From Halovenus salina (GTDB lineage Archaea > Halobacteriota > Halobacteria > Halobacteriales > Haloarculaceae), in contig NZ_CP112972.1 of NCBI RefSeq assembly GCF_026410925.1, forward strand, positions 930,001-994,000: 64,000 nucleotides of DNA. Direction: 5' to 3'. Of the stretch, positions 34,633 through 43,315 are shown in pieces. Within the stretch, counting starts at the first letter, position 1. The number at the start of each line of letters is the position of its first letter. The position numbers and the translations under genes were made by a program. The notes beneath the pieces are model-generated. The model was not told the origin of the DNA, did not search any database, and saw only the letters and a list, made by a program, of their open reading frames with translations.

Positions 34633-34682
34633 GTCCCACGAGATTCCGAAAGGGACTCACTTCTTGGGCCCGTATCTGTTGT

Positions 34683-35819
34683 ATGGACGTCTCACCTGCA
34701 GACGTAGAAGACGCGCTCCGAGAGATAGAGGACCCACGCATCGGTGACGATATCGTCTCACTCAACCTCGTCAATAGCATCGCCATCGAAGACGACACTG
34801 CGGAGATCTCCGTCGCGTTCAACACACCGTTTGCGCCCTCGGAGATGGAACTCGGCAAGGAGATTCGCTCGGTTATCTCCGACCTCGGTCTCGAACTCGA
34901 ACTCCACGCGGACGTGACCGCCGAGCAAGGATTCGACGAAGAGGTCTTCCCGAATATCCGGAACGTAGTCGCCGTCGCATCCGGGAAAGGTGGCGTCGGG
35001 AAGACGACCGTCGCCGCAAACCTCGCAGCAGGACTCGACAAACTCGGCGCACGGGTCGGCTTGCTTGATGCGGACATCCACGGCCCGAACGTGCCCCGGA
35101 TTCTGCCGGTCCCCGAAGAGCCGAAAGTGACCCCGGACGAGGAGCGCCTGATTCCCCCCGAGTCCGACGGCGTGAAAGTGATGAGTATGGGCTTTCTCGT
35201 CAAGAACCAGGACGACCCCGCAGTCATGCGCGGCCCGATGGTCAACAACGTGATGACACACTTCCTTGAGAACGTCGAGTGGGGGACGCTGGACTATCTC
35301 GTCGTCGACCTACCGCCAGGGACGGGCGACGCCTCGCTCGACTTGCTCCAGTCACTCCCGGTCGCGGGAGCCGCTATCGTAACGACACCCCAACAGATGT
35401 CACTCGACGACGCCCGAAAGGGACTGCGTCTGTTCGAGAAACACAACGCCCCAATCATGGGCATCGTCGAGAATATGAGCTCGTTCCACTGTCCGACCTG
35501 TGAGGACACCCACGACCCGTTCGGGTCCGAGGGCGCAGAGGCAATCGTCGAGGACTACGACGTGGAGTTGCTCGGCAAGCTCCCGATTCACGAGGACTTC
35601 GGGGCCGACGGGACGGAGGCACCGGTCGTCAAAGACGAAGATACCACCCCCCACGGACCAACAATCGAACTCGTCGAGGAGATGGCCGACCGCGTCAGCG
35701 AGCTGAACCGCCGGAAGGTCGCCGGACGGACCGAGAGCGTCGACGCCGGCTCGGCGTTCGAAGACCAGCCCGCAGGGACCGCCCAGGTGACGACAGACCC
35801 CGGCCAGGGCCCGAACTGA
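34683..35819 (+). CDS. Mrp/NBP35-type ATP-binding iron-sulfur carrier (ApbC-like)
   Basis: A 378-residue P-loop protein. The N-terminal 90 residues are a MIP18/DUF59-type domain, followed by a deviant Walker A (GKGGVGKTT), an ADIHGPNVPR switch, VDLPPGTGD and a CPTC motif (HCPTCED) that binds the shared cluster. It delivers 4Fe-4S clusters to apoproteins. Its position just after a four-cluster Fe-S operon fits a maturation role, though it has its own start region and is not overlapped by it. ATG 34683 follows a GTATCTGTTGT leader. Confidence 0.92.
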   Translation: MDVSPADVEDALREIEDPRIGDDIVSLNLVNSIAIEDDTAEISVAFNTPFAPSEMELGKEIRSVISDLGLELELHADVTAEQGFDEEVFPNIRNVVAVASGKGGVGKTTVAANLAAGLDKLGARVGLLDADIHGPNVPRILPVPEEPKVTPDEERLIPPESDGVKVMSMGFLVKNQDDPAVMRGPMVNNVMTHFLENVEWGTLDYLVVDLPPGTGDASLDLLQSLPVAGAAIVTTPQQMSLDDARKGLRLFEKHNAPIMGIVENMSSFHCPTCEDTHDPFGSEGAEAIVEDYDVELLGKLPIHEDFGADGTEAPVVKDEDTTPHGPTIELVEEMADRVSELNRRKVAGRTESVDAGSAFEDQPAGTAQVTTDPGQGPN

Positions 35820-35877
35820 CGCCCGCACAGTAGTTCCGTCGGAAATTTATAGCCAACACAGCTACCACATCGTATAG

Positions 35878-36282
35878 ATGGGAGACTCGACCACAGGCTA
35901 CAGCCGGTCTCGGTTGATGGGCATTATCGCAGTACTCACCTTTGGCCTTACCTCACTGACCGCTGTGCTGGGTGGTGGTCCGCTCGTCCCGGCTATTTTC
36001 GTCACCGGGTTCTTCTTGCTCTTGCCGCTCGTTGCCCTGCTAGGCGACGATTTCCCGCTTGTCGAGTCGAGCGACGAGCAGCCACAGCCAGCGCCACGAC
36101 AGGACCCAGTCGAGACGCTTCGAGACCGATACGCGCGCGGGGAAATCGACCAGGCCGAGTTCGAGCGCCGACTCGATTACCTCGTCGAGACCGAAGACCT
36201 CGGATTCGATGTCGAGGACGAACTCGGTCGGTTAGAGAGCGACCAGAACACCCGAGCCAGAGAGATAGAGCGCGAGCGCTAG
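35878..36282 (+). CDS. SHOCT-domain membrane protein
   Basis: A 134-residue protein with two hydrophobic segments (near residues 13-33 and 38-57) and a C-terminal SHOCT domain (DPVETLRDRYARGEIDQAEFERRLDYL), a short helical oligomerisation motif common in haloarchaeal membrane proteins. The function is unknown. Its TAG stop shares the palindromic CTAG at 36279-36282 with the stop codon of the convergent transducer gene. An AT-rich stretch around AAATTTATAGCC (35844-35855) is its likely TATA box. Confidence 0.8.
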   Translation: MGDSTTGYSRSRLMGIIAVLTFGLTSLTAVLGGGPLVPAIFVTGFFLLLPLVALLGDDFPLVESSDEQPQPAPRQDPVETLRDRYARGEIDQAEFERRLDYLVETEDLGFDVEDELGRLESDQNTRAREIERER

Positions 36283-38456
36283 TCGGAACGTGGCGTCTCG
36301 GGACCGGCCGGCGTGTCACGAGCTTCTGTCGCCACATCGAAGTCGCTGACCTCGTCGTTGAGTTCACTGGCAATCTGGGAGAGTGACTGAATCTCGTTTG
36401 TGATTTCCGTGACCGCCGATGTCTGCTCTTCGGTCGCGGCCGATACCTCGCTGGCTTCGGTTGCCGTCTGTTCGCTAACTGCCGACACCTCGTCGACCAT
36501 CGAGACGACCTCTTCGACCGTGGCAGCCTGGTCGTCGGTAGAGGTGCTTATCTCGCTGATGCCGCTCTCGACTTGTTTGACTGCGTCGGCAATCTCGTCG
36601 AAGGTCGTAATCGCGTCCTCGATTGTTTCGGTCCCTCGTTCGACGCGGCCCTGCATGGCATCGATGTCTTCGACGGTCAGCTCCGTCGAGTGCTGGACCT
36701 CGTCGATTCGGGCCTCGATCTCTGCGGTCGCCTGTGCGGCTTCCCCAGCCAGAGATTTGATTTCGTCGGCGACCACTCCGAACCCCTCGCCAGCCTCGCC
36801 GGCCCGAGCGGCCTCGATGGAGGCGTTCAGCGCCAACATATTCGTCTGCTCAGCGATTTCGGTTATCATGTCGACGATTTCGCCGATTTCGTCGACGTTC
36901 TCTCGTAACTCCTCGACCTGTGCGGTAGCCTGGTCGACGCGCGTCTCGATTGCGTCAATCTCATCGGTCGCCTCGGCGGCGTACTCTTTGCCGGTCTCCC
37001 CTTTGGCGACTGCAGTCGAGGCCGTGGAGGTGACCTCCTCGGAAGAGGACGCTATCTCTTCGATAGTCGCAGACAGATTGTTCATCTCCGCGGCAGCCGT
37101 CGAGAGGCGCTCGTTCTGGCGCTCTGCGCCGCTTGCAATCTCCTGGACGCCCGCTGCGGTCTCCTGGCTCGCGCGTTCGACGTCGGCCGTCCCGGTGGTG
37201 ACCTCGTCGCTTGCCTCGGCCACCCTGTCGGCGGCCTGCTGGACCGTGCGAATGCTCTCACCCAGACGGTCGATGCCAGCTTGGAGATTACCAAGGACGT
37301 CGCCGTAGACGCCCGGCAGATCGGTGTCGATATCGGTATCCAGTCGCCCATCCCGCAGGTCCTCGCTCGCCCGGAATATCTCCGCGAAGCCAGTTTCGAG
37401 TTCGCCGAGCCCGGCATCGAGAGACCCGAGCACGTCGCCGTAGGCACCGGGCCGGTCGCTGTCGATGTCACGCCCGACCCGTCCCTTCTGGATGTCGTCG
37501 CTGACTGTCTGAATCTCGTCGAAACTCTCCCGGAGCTCTGCGGTTCCCCCCTCGAAAGACGCCATAATCTCGCCGTACGTACCGGGGTAGTCCGTATCGA
37601 CACGCCGGTCGAGGTCGCCGGATTCGATGTTCTGGCTGACTGCGTCGAGGTCTGTGAATACGCCACGGAGATTCTCCTGCATCTCGATGAATGCCGATGT
37701 CATTCGGCCGAGTTCGTCGTCAGCGCTGTGTCGCTCGACCTGATAGTCGAGATTTCCGTCACTCATCGCCACCGACGCCTCGGAAACTTGCGAGATTGGC
37801 GGTGTGATGCGTCTGGTGACGAACAGGCCGACGAGGACGGCGACAACGAACGAGAGGACGGTCGTCGCGCCGACGAACAGCATGGCTCGCTGCTGGGTCT
37901 GGTCGGCCTGTTGGGAACTCGCCGCTTCGTCAGCCACGGCTAACTCTACCAGTGTCCCTGCCTGCTCGCGAACGGCCTGGCCGTCCGAGCTGATGCTCTC
38001 GAGCGCCGTATCTATCTGTTCTTGGTTGTCGTTTTCGACGGCTTCTTGCAGCATCCGGAGCCCCCTGTTGAACTTGGAGTTCAGCCAGACTAACTCCTCT
38101 AGTGCCTCCTGTTGTTCTGCGTCCAGGTCGTAGGACTCCAACGTTTCGACACGTTCTTCGATAGCTGCCTGTGCCTCAGCTATACGCTGGGCCCCGCTCT
38201 CGTCACCAGCTGCCAACAGCCTCGCCGCACGCTCCTGGCGGTTCACGTCAAGTTGGAGGGTCTGGCTCTCGTCGACGATAGTCGCGCTCTCGCCGATTTG
38301 GTCGGCCTGACTTCCGACCGAGCTCACGGCAATCACGCCAATCAGACCGGCGAGTGCCGCAACGACTGCGACGACGAGGAAAGCGCCGACGAGTTTCGTT
38401 TTCAGGTCGAGCGTTGCGGCCGGAATCTTATCGAGTAGTTGCTGTTTGTCGATCAT
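36279..38456 (-). CDS. Methyl-accepting chemotaxis transducer (Htr) with tandem HAMP-like repeats
   Basis: A 725-residue transducer. Membrane helices near residues 20-44 and 190-214 flank a helical extracellular domain of about 145 residues. The cytosolic part has a HAMP domain and then three successive segments sharing a G-x-L-x-x-D-I-D-x-D-x-P-G-x-Y-G-D pattern about 50 residues apart, that is, HAMP-like repeats. The coiled coil holds the intact tip (EQTNMLALNASIEAARAGE) and glutamate/glutamine-rich methylation helices, so it should couple to CheA/CheW. ATG 38456 is used; a minus-strand TATA element TTATTATATAGC lies at 38533-38544. Confidence 0.92.
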   Translation of the reverse strand: MIDKQQLLDKIPAATLDLKTKLVGAFLVVAVVAALAGLIGVIAVSSVGSQADQIGESATIVDESQTLQLDVNRQERAARLLAAGDESGAQRIAEAQAAIEERVETLESYDLDAEQQEALEELVWLNSKFNRGLRMLQEAVENDNQEQIDTALESISSDGQAVREQAGTLVELAVADEAASSQQADQTQQRAMLFVGATTVLSFVVAVLVGLFVTRRITPPISQVSEASVAMSDGNLDYQVERHSADDELGRMTSAFIEMQENLRGVFTDLDAVSQNIESGDLDRRVDTDYPGTYGEIMASFEGGTAELRESFDEIQTVSDDIQKGRVGRDIDSDRPGAYGDVLGSLDAGLGELETGFAEIFRASEDLRDGRLDTDIDTDLPGVYGDVLGNLQAGIDRLGESIRTVQQAADRVAEASDEVTTGTADVERASQETAAGVQEIASGAERQNERLSTAAAEMNNLSATIEEIASSSEEVTSTASTAVAKGETGKEYAAEATDEIDAIETRVDQATAQVEELRENVDEIGEIVDMITEIAEQTNMLALNASIEAARAGEAGEGFGVVADEIKSLAGEAAQATAEIEARIDEVQHSTELTVEDIDAMQGRVERGTETIEDAITTFDEIADAVKQVESGISEISTSTDDQAATVEEVVSMVDEVSAVSEQTATEASEVSAATEEQTSAVTEITNEIQSLSQIASELNDEVSDFDVATEARDTPAGPETPRSD

Positions 38457-38592
38457 GTTTCTCTCCAAATGGGTGTGCGGACAGTCGCAGTGTACCCCTG
38501 ATAGAACGCATGACAGTAGAGTTGCAGTCATGCTATATAATAACACCACCCAAGGAATCAACACTGATAATCGACTGCAGCCAGTATCAGAA

Positions 38593-38601
38593 CGCTTTAC
38601 G
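38593..38601 (+). promoter_or_regulatory. TATA-like box of fumC
   Basis: CGCTTTACG lies about 26-34 nt ahead of ATG 38627, consistent with a leaderless transcript. Confidence 0.45.
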
Positions 38602-38626
38602 CGGGGGGCAACGAACGTCCGACTGT

Positions 38627-40036
38627 ATGACTGACGACGACTTTCGCACGGAACGAGACAGTCTCGGCGAGATGCAGGTGCCTGCCGACGCCTACTGGGG
38701 AGCACAGACCCAGCGTGCAGTCGAGAACTTCCCGGTCAGCGACGCGACCTTCGGCCGGCGGTTCATCCGCGCACTCGGCATCGTAAAGAAAGCCGCCGCA
38801 CAGGCAAACAACGACCTCGGCCTCATCGAGGAGGAGACGGCCGGACATATCGTCGAGGCCGCCAACGAGGTCATCGCCGGCGAGCACGACGACCAGTTCC
38901 CCGTCGACATCTTCCAGACCGGCTCGGGCACCTCCTCAAACATGAACGCAAATGAGGTTATCGCCAACCGCGCGACCGAGCTCGCGGGCGGCGAAATCGG
39001 GAGCCGCGATATCCACCCTAACGACCACGTCAACTACGGCCAGTCGAGCAACGACGTGATTCCGACGGCGATGCACGTCGCCGCGCTGGAGGCCGTCGAG
39101 AACGACGTGTTGCCTGCCCTGGAGACACTCCACGAGGAGTTGGCTGCCAAGGAAGATGCGTTCGAGGACGTTGTCAAGACGGGCCGGACCCATCTCCAGG
39201 ACGCGACACCCGTCACGCTGGGCCAAGAGTTCGGCGGCTACCGGACCCAGATAGCGAAAGGCATCACGCGGGTCAAGGACAGTCGCAACCACCTCTCCGA
39301 GCTCGCACTCGGCGGTACCGCCACCGGAACCGGGCTGAACACGCACCCAGAGTTCCCGTGGCGCGCTGCCGAGTATATCTCTGAGGAGACGAACATCTCC
39401 TTCCGGGAGGCCGACAACCACTTCGAGGCACAGGCCGCCCACGACGCCATGAACGAGGCCCACGGTGCCCTCCGGACCGTTGCCGGCAGCCTCAACAAGA
39501 TTGCAAACGACCTCCGGCTGCTAGCCTCTGGTCCACGAAACGGTCTAGGCGAGGTTGAACAGCCAGAGAACCAGCCAGGCTCCTCGATTATGCCCGGCAA
39601 AATCAACCCCGTCGTCGCTGAATCGGTCAATCAGGTCCACAAGCAGGTAGTGGGCAACGACGCCGCGGTCGCCGCCGGCGCGGCTGAGGGGCAGATTGAC
39701 CTCAACCTCTACAAGCCAGTGCTGGCCTACAACTTCCTCCAGTCCGCCAAAATAATCGCAAACAGCAGCGAGGTCTTCGCCGAGCGCTTTGTCGCCAAGC
39801 TCGAAGCCAACCGCGAGCACTGCGCGGATAAAGTCGAACAGAGTATGGCGCTGGCAACGGCGCTCAACCCCGCCATCGGCTACGACAAGGCCAGCGAGGT
39901 CGCAAAGACCGCCCTCAAGGAAGGAAAGACCGTCCGCGAGGTGGCAGTCGAGAAGGGCTATCTGACCGAAGAGGAGGCGGACGAGGTACTCGACCCCGCG
40001 AAGATGACCGACCGCGTCATTCTCGGCGACGACTAA
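38627..40036 (+). CDS. fumC: Class II fumarate hydratase
   Basis: A 469-residue enzyme of the citric acid cycle that interconverts fumarate and malate. Superfamily signatures are present: FQTGSGTSSNMNANEV, HPNDHVNYGQSSND, TGRTHLQDATP and the flexible-loop signature GSSIMPGKINPV with its catalytic serine. The length is standard for the iron-independent class II enzymes. ATG 38627 is used; the reading frame is open further upstream but that part is antisense to the transducer promoter. The GSSIMPGK loop separates it from aspartase and argininosuccinate lyase only in detail, but the whole match is to FumC. Confidence 0.97.
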   Translation: MTDDDFRTERDSLGEMQVPADAYWGAQTQRAVENFPVSDATFGRRFIRALGIVKKAAAQANNDLGLIEEETAGHIVEAANEVIAGEHDDQFPVDIFQTGSGTSSNMNANEVIANRATELAGGEIGSRDIHPNDHVNYGQSSNDVIPTAMHVAALEAVENDVLPALETLHEELAAKEDAFEDVVKTGRTHLQDATPVTLGQEFGGYRTQIAKGITRVKDSRNHLSELALGGTATGTGLNTHPEFPWRAAEYISEETNISFREADNHFEAQAAHDAMNEAHGALRTVAGSLNKIANDLRLLASGPRNGLGEVEQPENQPGSSIMPGKINPVVAESVNQVHKQVVGNDAAVAAGAAEGQIDLNLYKPVLAYNFLQSAKIIANSSEVFAERFVAKLEANREHCADKVEQSMALATALNPAIGYDKASEVAKTALKEGKTVREVAVEKGYLTEEEADEVLDPAKMTDRVILGDD

Positions 40037-40088
40037 CCGCCGGCAGCTCTGCGAGCGCGTTACGCGTCTCCTACTGCGTCAGTGACCG

Positions 40089-40487
40089 CTAATCCGCCAG
40101 CTCCTCATTATCTGTGACCTGCTGACAGCGTTCGACCCACGCCGCTTCGAACGTTTCTGGTTCGACGACCCGCCCTTGGAGATCGGCGATCGTCTCGACG
40201 CCCTCCTCACGACACCACGAGATGCAGGCGCGATACACTTCGAAGTCGTATTTCTCTCGAACGTCTGGGTCTCGCTCGACTGGAAGGTGGTCTTCACCGG
40301 CGAGGTAGGCCGCAAATGCCCGCGTGTGGCCGTCGGCAAGATACCACTCGCTCTCGTGTTCGAAAACCGGCAATGGTCCGTACGCCGGGTCGTCGAAGTC
40401 GAACCACGCCAGTACGTCTGTGAGCTTCCCACTGGAGAGATACAGCTGAGTGGGACGAACGTCACAGAGTGCCAGGTCCCGTGACAT
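40089..40487 (-). CDS. ParB/sulfiredoxin-fold-like protein
   Basis: A 132-residue protein with the short core of a ParB-N/sulfiredoxin-like fold: a VFEHESEWYLADGHTRAFAAYLAG stretch with the D-G-H-T-R motif that contacts nucleotide in ParB-like proteins. No helix-turn-helix follows, so it is not a full partition protein. It may be a small CTPase or DNA-binding protein. The start may be ATG 40487 or 40523; the shorter form is chosen because the additional 12 residues look non-conserved (Cys-rich). Confidence 0.6.
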   Translation of the reverse strand: MSRDLALCDVRPTQLYLSSGKLTDVLAWFDFDDPAYGPLPVFEHESEWYLADGHTRAFAAYLAGEDHLPVERDPDVREKYDFEVYRACISWCREEGVETIADLQGRVVEPETFEAAWVERCQQVTDNEELAD

Positions 40488-40604
40488 CGTAGAGAGGTTC
40501 GGACAGCAGGAGTCTAAGCGCATCGACTCGTCAAGAATATAATCACCAGCACCAGACCCTGTAAAACAATAACAAACATATAGACTGCATACGTCGTCGT
40601 CGGT

Positions 40605-40997
40605 ATGGAGTATTTCGACTCCAGTTTTGCGACCGTGCAGTACGACGAACAGACCGGGGCAGTAATTGGGGAGCTACGCGAGTTTGTCAAGGGGGAATCG
40701 TTCCGCGAATATATGGATGCGATAATCGAGGCGATTGCCGACCAGTCGGCGACAAAAGTCATCGCAGACACGAGTTCTTTTGACGCGGCCCTCACCGAAG
40801 ACGACCAGGTGTGGTCTGTCCAGGACTGGGCACCACGGGCCGAGGATGCCGGCCTCGAGACGATGGCACTCGTGATGCCCGAGTCCATCCTTGCGAAGAT
40901 GAGCGTCGACAAGATAATCGAGATGACCGAAGACGAAATTACACGCAAAGTCTTCAGCGACCGCGAAGCGGCCGAGAGGTGGATTCAGGCACAGTGA
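40605..40997 (+). CDS. STAS/SpoIIAA-like protein
   Basis: A 130-residue alpha/beta protein whose outline (short strands around TVQYDEQTGAVIGELREF, then TKVIADTSSFDAALTEDDQVWSVQDW, then VFSDREAAERWIQ) fits the SpoIIAA-like/STAS group of small anti-anti-sigma-type proteins. The final segment is typical of the family. The function in archaea is unclear and may be a protein-interaction switch. It is preceded by a 100-nt intergenic AT-rich region with several TATA-like stretches. Confidence 0.6.
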   Translation: MEYFDSSFATVQYDEQTGAVIGELREFVKGESFREYMDAIIEAIADQSATKVIADTSSFDAALTEDDQVWSVQDWAPRAEDAGLETMALVMPESILAKMSVDKIIEMTEDEITRKVFSDREAAERWIQAQ

Positions 40998-41064
40998 ACG
41001 CAGACGGCAGTTTTCGGCCTGGTCGACCAGTCGGTTTTAGTCTGGCCCAGTCGTACCCTTTTCC

Positions 41065-41802
41065 GTGTGTACACTCACTTTCGCCTGGCAGGTCTTCGAG
41101 GACGCGCCGTTGCTCGTGGCAGCAAACCGTGACGAGGTTCTCGACAGGCCCTCGGCTCCGCCACAGCGCCGCGACTGGGAGGTGCCCGTCGTCGCACCGG
41201 AAGACACCCGCGCGGGCGGCACCTGGCTGGGGTACAACGAACACGGCGTCGTCGTCGCCATCACGAACCGCTGGCTCGACGCTGACATTGAGGGCGAGCG
41301 CTCGCGTGGCCTGCTCGTCAGAGACGCCCTCGGAGCCGAGAGCGCAGAGGCAGCCGTCAGAACCGTCGAGCGCGAACTCGACGAGCGTACCTACGATGGG
41401 TTCAATCTGGTCGCAGCAGACCCAGCGGCCGCAGTGCTCGTCGAATCGGGACACAAGCGGCGCGTGAGAGCGCTCTCACCGGGCGTTCACGTCGTTGTCA
41501 ACGTCGGAGCCGACGGCGCGTACGCGGTCCCGGGGCACAGACAGGACACCGGCGAACAGCAGGCGAAAAATGCCGACGCAGTCCGGAGGACGCTTCGACC
41601 AGAGCCGGGCGAGCAGCCGGGAAACTGGCTCGACCGAGCGGCGGCGGTGCTCGGTGACCACGAGTACGGCGTCTGTGTTCACAGCGACGGATTCGGGACC
41701 AAAAGCGCCTCACTGCTGTGGCTCGGCGACGAACGTCGTTACGAGTTCGCCGACGGTCCACCCTGTGAGACCGAATTCGAACGCGTAGCCGACGAAGTGT
41801 GA
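41065..41802 (+). CDS. NRDE/TANGO2-family protein
   Basis: A 245-residue protein that starts GTG-TGT, placing Cys2 at the N-terminus, with the hallmark AANRDEVLDRPS (NRDE motif) and the early TWLGYN stretch. This resembles the Ntn-hydrolase-like TANGO2 family. The Cys after the initiator is the expected nucleophile once Met is removed. The substrate is not known; links to haem transport and lipid metabolism come only from eukaryotic members. GTG at 41065 is supported because it positions the Cys correctly. Confidence 0.83.
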   Translation: MCTLTFAWQVFEDAPLLVAANRDEVLDRPSAPPQRRDWEVPVVAPEDTRAGGTWLGYNEHGVVVAITNRWLDADIEGERSRGLLVRDALGAESAEAAVRTVERELDERTYDGFNLVAADPAAAVLVESGHKRRVRALSPGVHVVVNVGADGAYAVPGHRQDTGEQQAKNADAVRRTLRPEPGEQPGNWLDRAAAVLGDHEYGVCVHSDGFGTKSASLLWLGDERRYEFADGPPCETEFERVADEV

Positions 41803-41864
41803 CCGGTCGCGGGAAACAGCGAACCGAAGCTACTATTGAACTAGCGCAGTGACATAACGTACAT

Positions 41865-42215
41865 ATGAGCACCACATCCGCGGAGGAGAAACTCGACGAA
41901 GACGAGCGTCGAGGACTGGCACTCATCCGGGAGACTGGCGGGATCCACCAGAGCAACTTCTGGAAGGAACTCGATGTGTCCTCGCGCAAGGGGAGTCGCA
42001 TCGTCGACACACTCTCTGAGAAAGACCTCATCAACCGCGACGAGACCGTCTACGAGGGGCACAACACGTACTACCTCTCGCCGACCGCGAAGGACCTGGA
42101 TTTCTCGCTGCTGATGGCCGGTGACATGCTCTCGCCGTTCGTCGGTGACGAGGAAGTCAACCCACAGAGCGACCTGTTCTCGCAGTGGGTCATGAACCTG
42201 GCCTACGAGGAGTAG
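41865..42215 (+). CDS. MarR/TrmB-type winged-helix regulator
   Basis: A 116-residue protein whose first 80 residues form a winged helix: a first helix EDERRGLALIRETGG, then QSNFWKELDVSSRKGSRIVDTL as recognition region, and a wing in YEGHNTYYLSPTAKDL. The remainder is a short helical tail. It ends 1 nt before the stop codon of the convergent YgfZ-like gene. An effector is not apparent. Confidence 0.75.
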   Translation: MSTTSAEEKLDEDERRGLALIRETGGIHQSNFWKELDVSSRKGSRIVDTLSEKDLINRDETVYEGHNTYYLSPTAKDLDFSLLMAGDMLSPFVGDEEVNPQSDLFSQWVMNLAYEE

Positions 42216-42216
42216 C

Positions 42217-43311
42217 TTACGGCTCGGGGAGTCGTGCCGACTGTTCAGAGCCTTTGACGAACGGTAATTCAATAGCAGTCGCGGCGACGTCCTTGTCCTC
42301 GACTCGGACGGTCAGCGCCGCGTCCTCCTCGATTTTCTCGCCGACTGCTCTGTCGACCAGCGCGAGTGCAAACGGCACATCGCGGAGCGGACTCTCGACC
42401 GTGCGCGTTATCTCGCCGACGTTTTCGTCGCCGTCAAACACCGCTGCCTCCGTGTCAGCGAGTTCCTCCGTAAGGAGCCCAATGAGTCGCTTTGTCGGCT
42501 CGCCGCGGTTCTCGACCCGTGAAACGACCTCCTGGCCGACGAAACAGCCCTTGTCGTAGTCGACGGCGTTGGCGAGTCCAAGGTTGTTCGGGACGCCGCC
42601 GTCGAGTTCCGTCTCAAACAGCGGCGTGCCCGCCTCTATTGTGAGCGACTCCCAGGTGCGGTAGCCAAACGGTGCGGCGTTCTGGCCGCGGTTGACCAGG
42701 GTATCGAAGACATAGAGCGCATCGTCCGCCTCCGCGACGACGTGATATCCTTCTTCGCCGGCAATGCCGTCCATCCGGATGACGGTCACGCCAACGTCGG
42801 CCATCGACCCGCGGACGAACGTCAGCGGCTCGCGGGGCGTCTCTGCCGAAATGACACTCGCGATTTTCTCGGTTGCCTTGGGTCCGTGGACGCCGAAGTA
42901 GCCGAAGTCGTCGGTGACATCCTCGACCTCGACGTCTTGGATAAACGTCTTCTCGCTCCAGTCCTCGGCCACCGCCCCGCCGTTGCCCGGCGGCAGGAAA
43001 ATCAGGAGACGTTCGCCGGCGTTGAAGATGTACATATCGGTTCGAATCCGGCCCTGTGGCGTCAACAACAGCGCATAGACACCGTGACCGTCGGCGTCGG
43101 GAACGGTGTTCGAGACGGCGTTGTCGACGAAATCGAGGCGGTCCTCGCCGGTCACCGCCAAGATGTCGTCGGCATACTCGATGACTCCCGACGCGTTCCG
43201 AACAGCTCGATGTGACCGCTCTGGCCGGCCGTAGTCGGCGACGGCCTCGCGGCCGCCACGCGTTTCAAATCTCGCCCCGTGGTCGTCGTGAACATCTGTG
43301 AGTAGCGTCAT
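42217..43311 (-). CDS. YgfZ/GcvT-like folate-binding protein
   Basis: A 364-residue protein of the aminomethyltransferase (GcvT) fold that carries the YgfZ signature KGCFVGQEVVSRVENRG near residue 245. In YgfZ proteins this motif with its Cys marks a folate-dependent role in Fe-S cluster maintenance rather than glycine cleavage. The protein lacks companion glycine-cleavage genes here, which favours the YgfZ-like reading. The 5'-most ATG at 43311 is 5 nt from the stop of the kinase-like gene on the same strand, so the two form an operon. Confidence 0.83.
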   Translation of the reverse strand: MTLLTDVHDDHGARFETRGGREAVADYGRPERSHRAVRNASGVIEYADDILAVTGEDRLDFVDNAVSNTVPDADGHGVYALLLTPQGRIRTDMYIFNAGERLLIFLPPGNGGAVAEDWSEKTFIQDVEVEDVTDDFGYFGVHGPKATEKIASVISAETPREPLTFVRGSMADVGVTVIRMDGIAGEEGYHVVAEADDALYVFDTLVNRGQNAAPFGYRTWESLTIEAGTPLFETELDGGVPNNLGLANAVDYDKGCFVGQEVVSRVENRGEPTKRLIGLLTEELADTEAAVFDGDENVGEITRTVESPLRDVPFALALVDRAVGEKIEEDAALTVRVEDKDVAATAIELPFVKGSEQSARLPEP

Positions 43312-43315
43312 CCCG

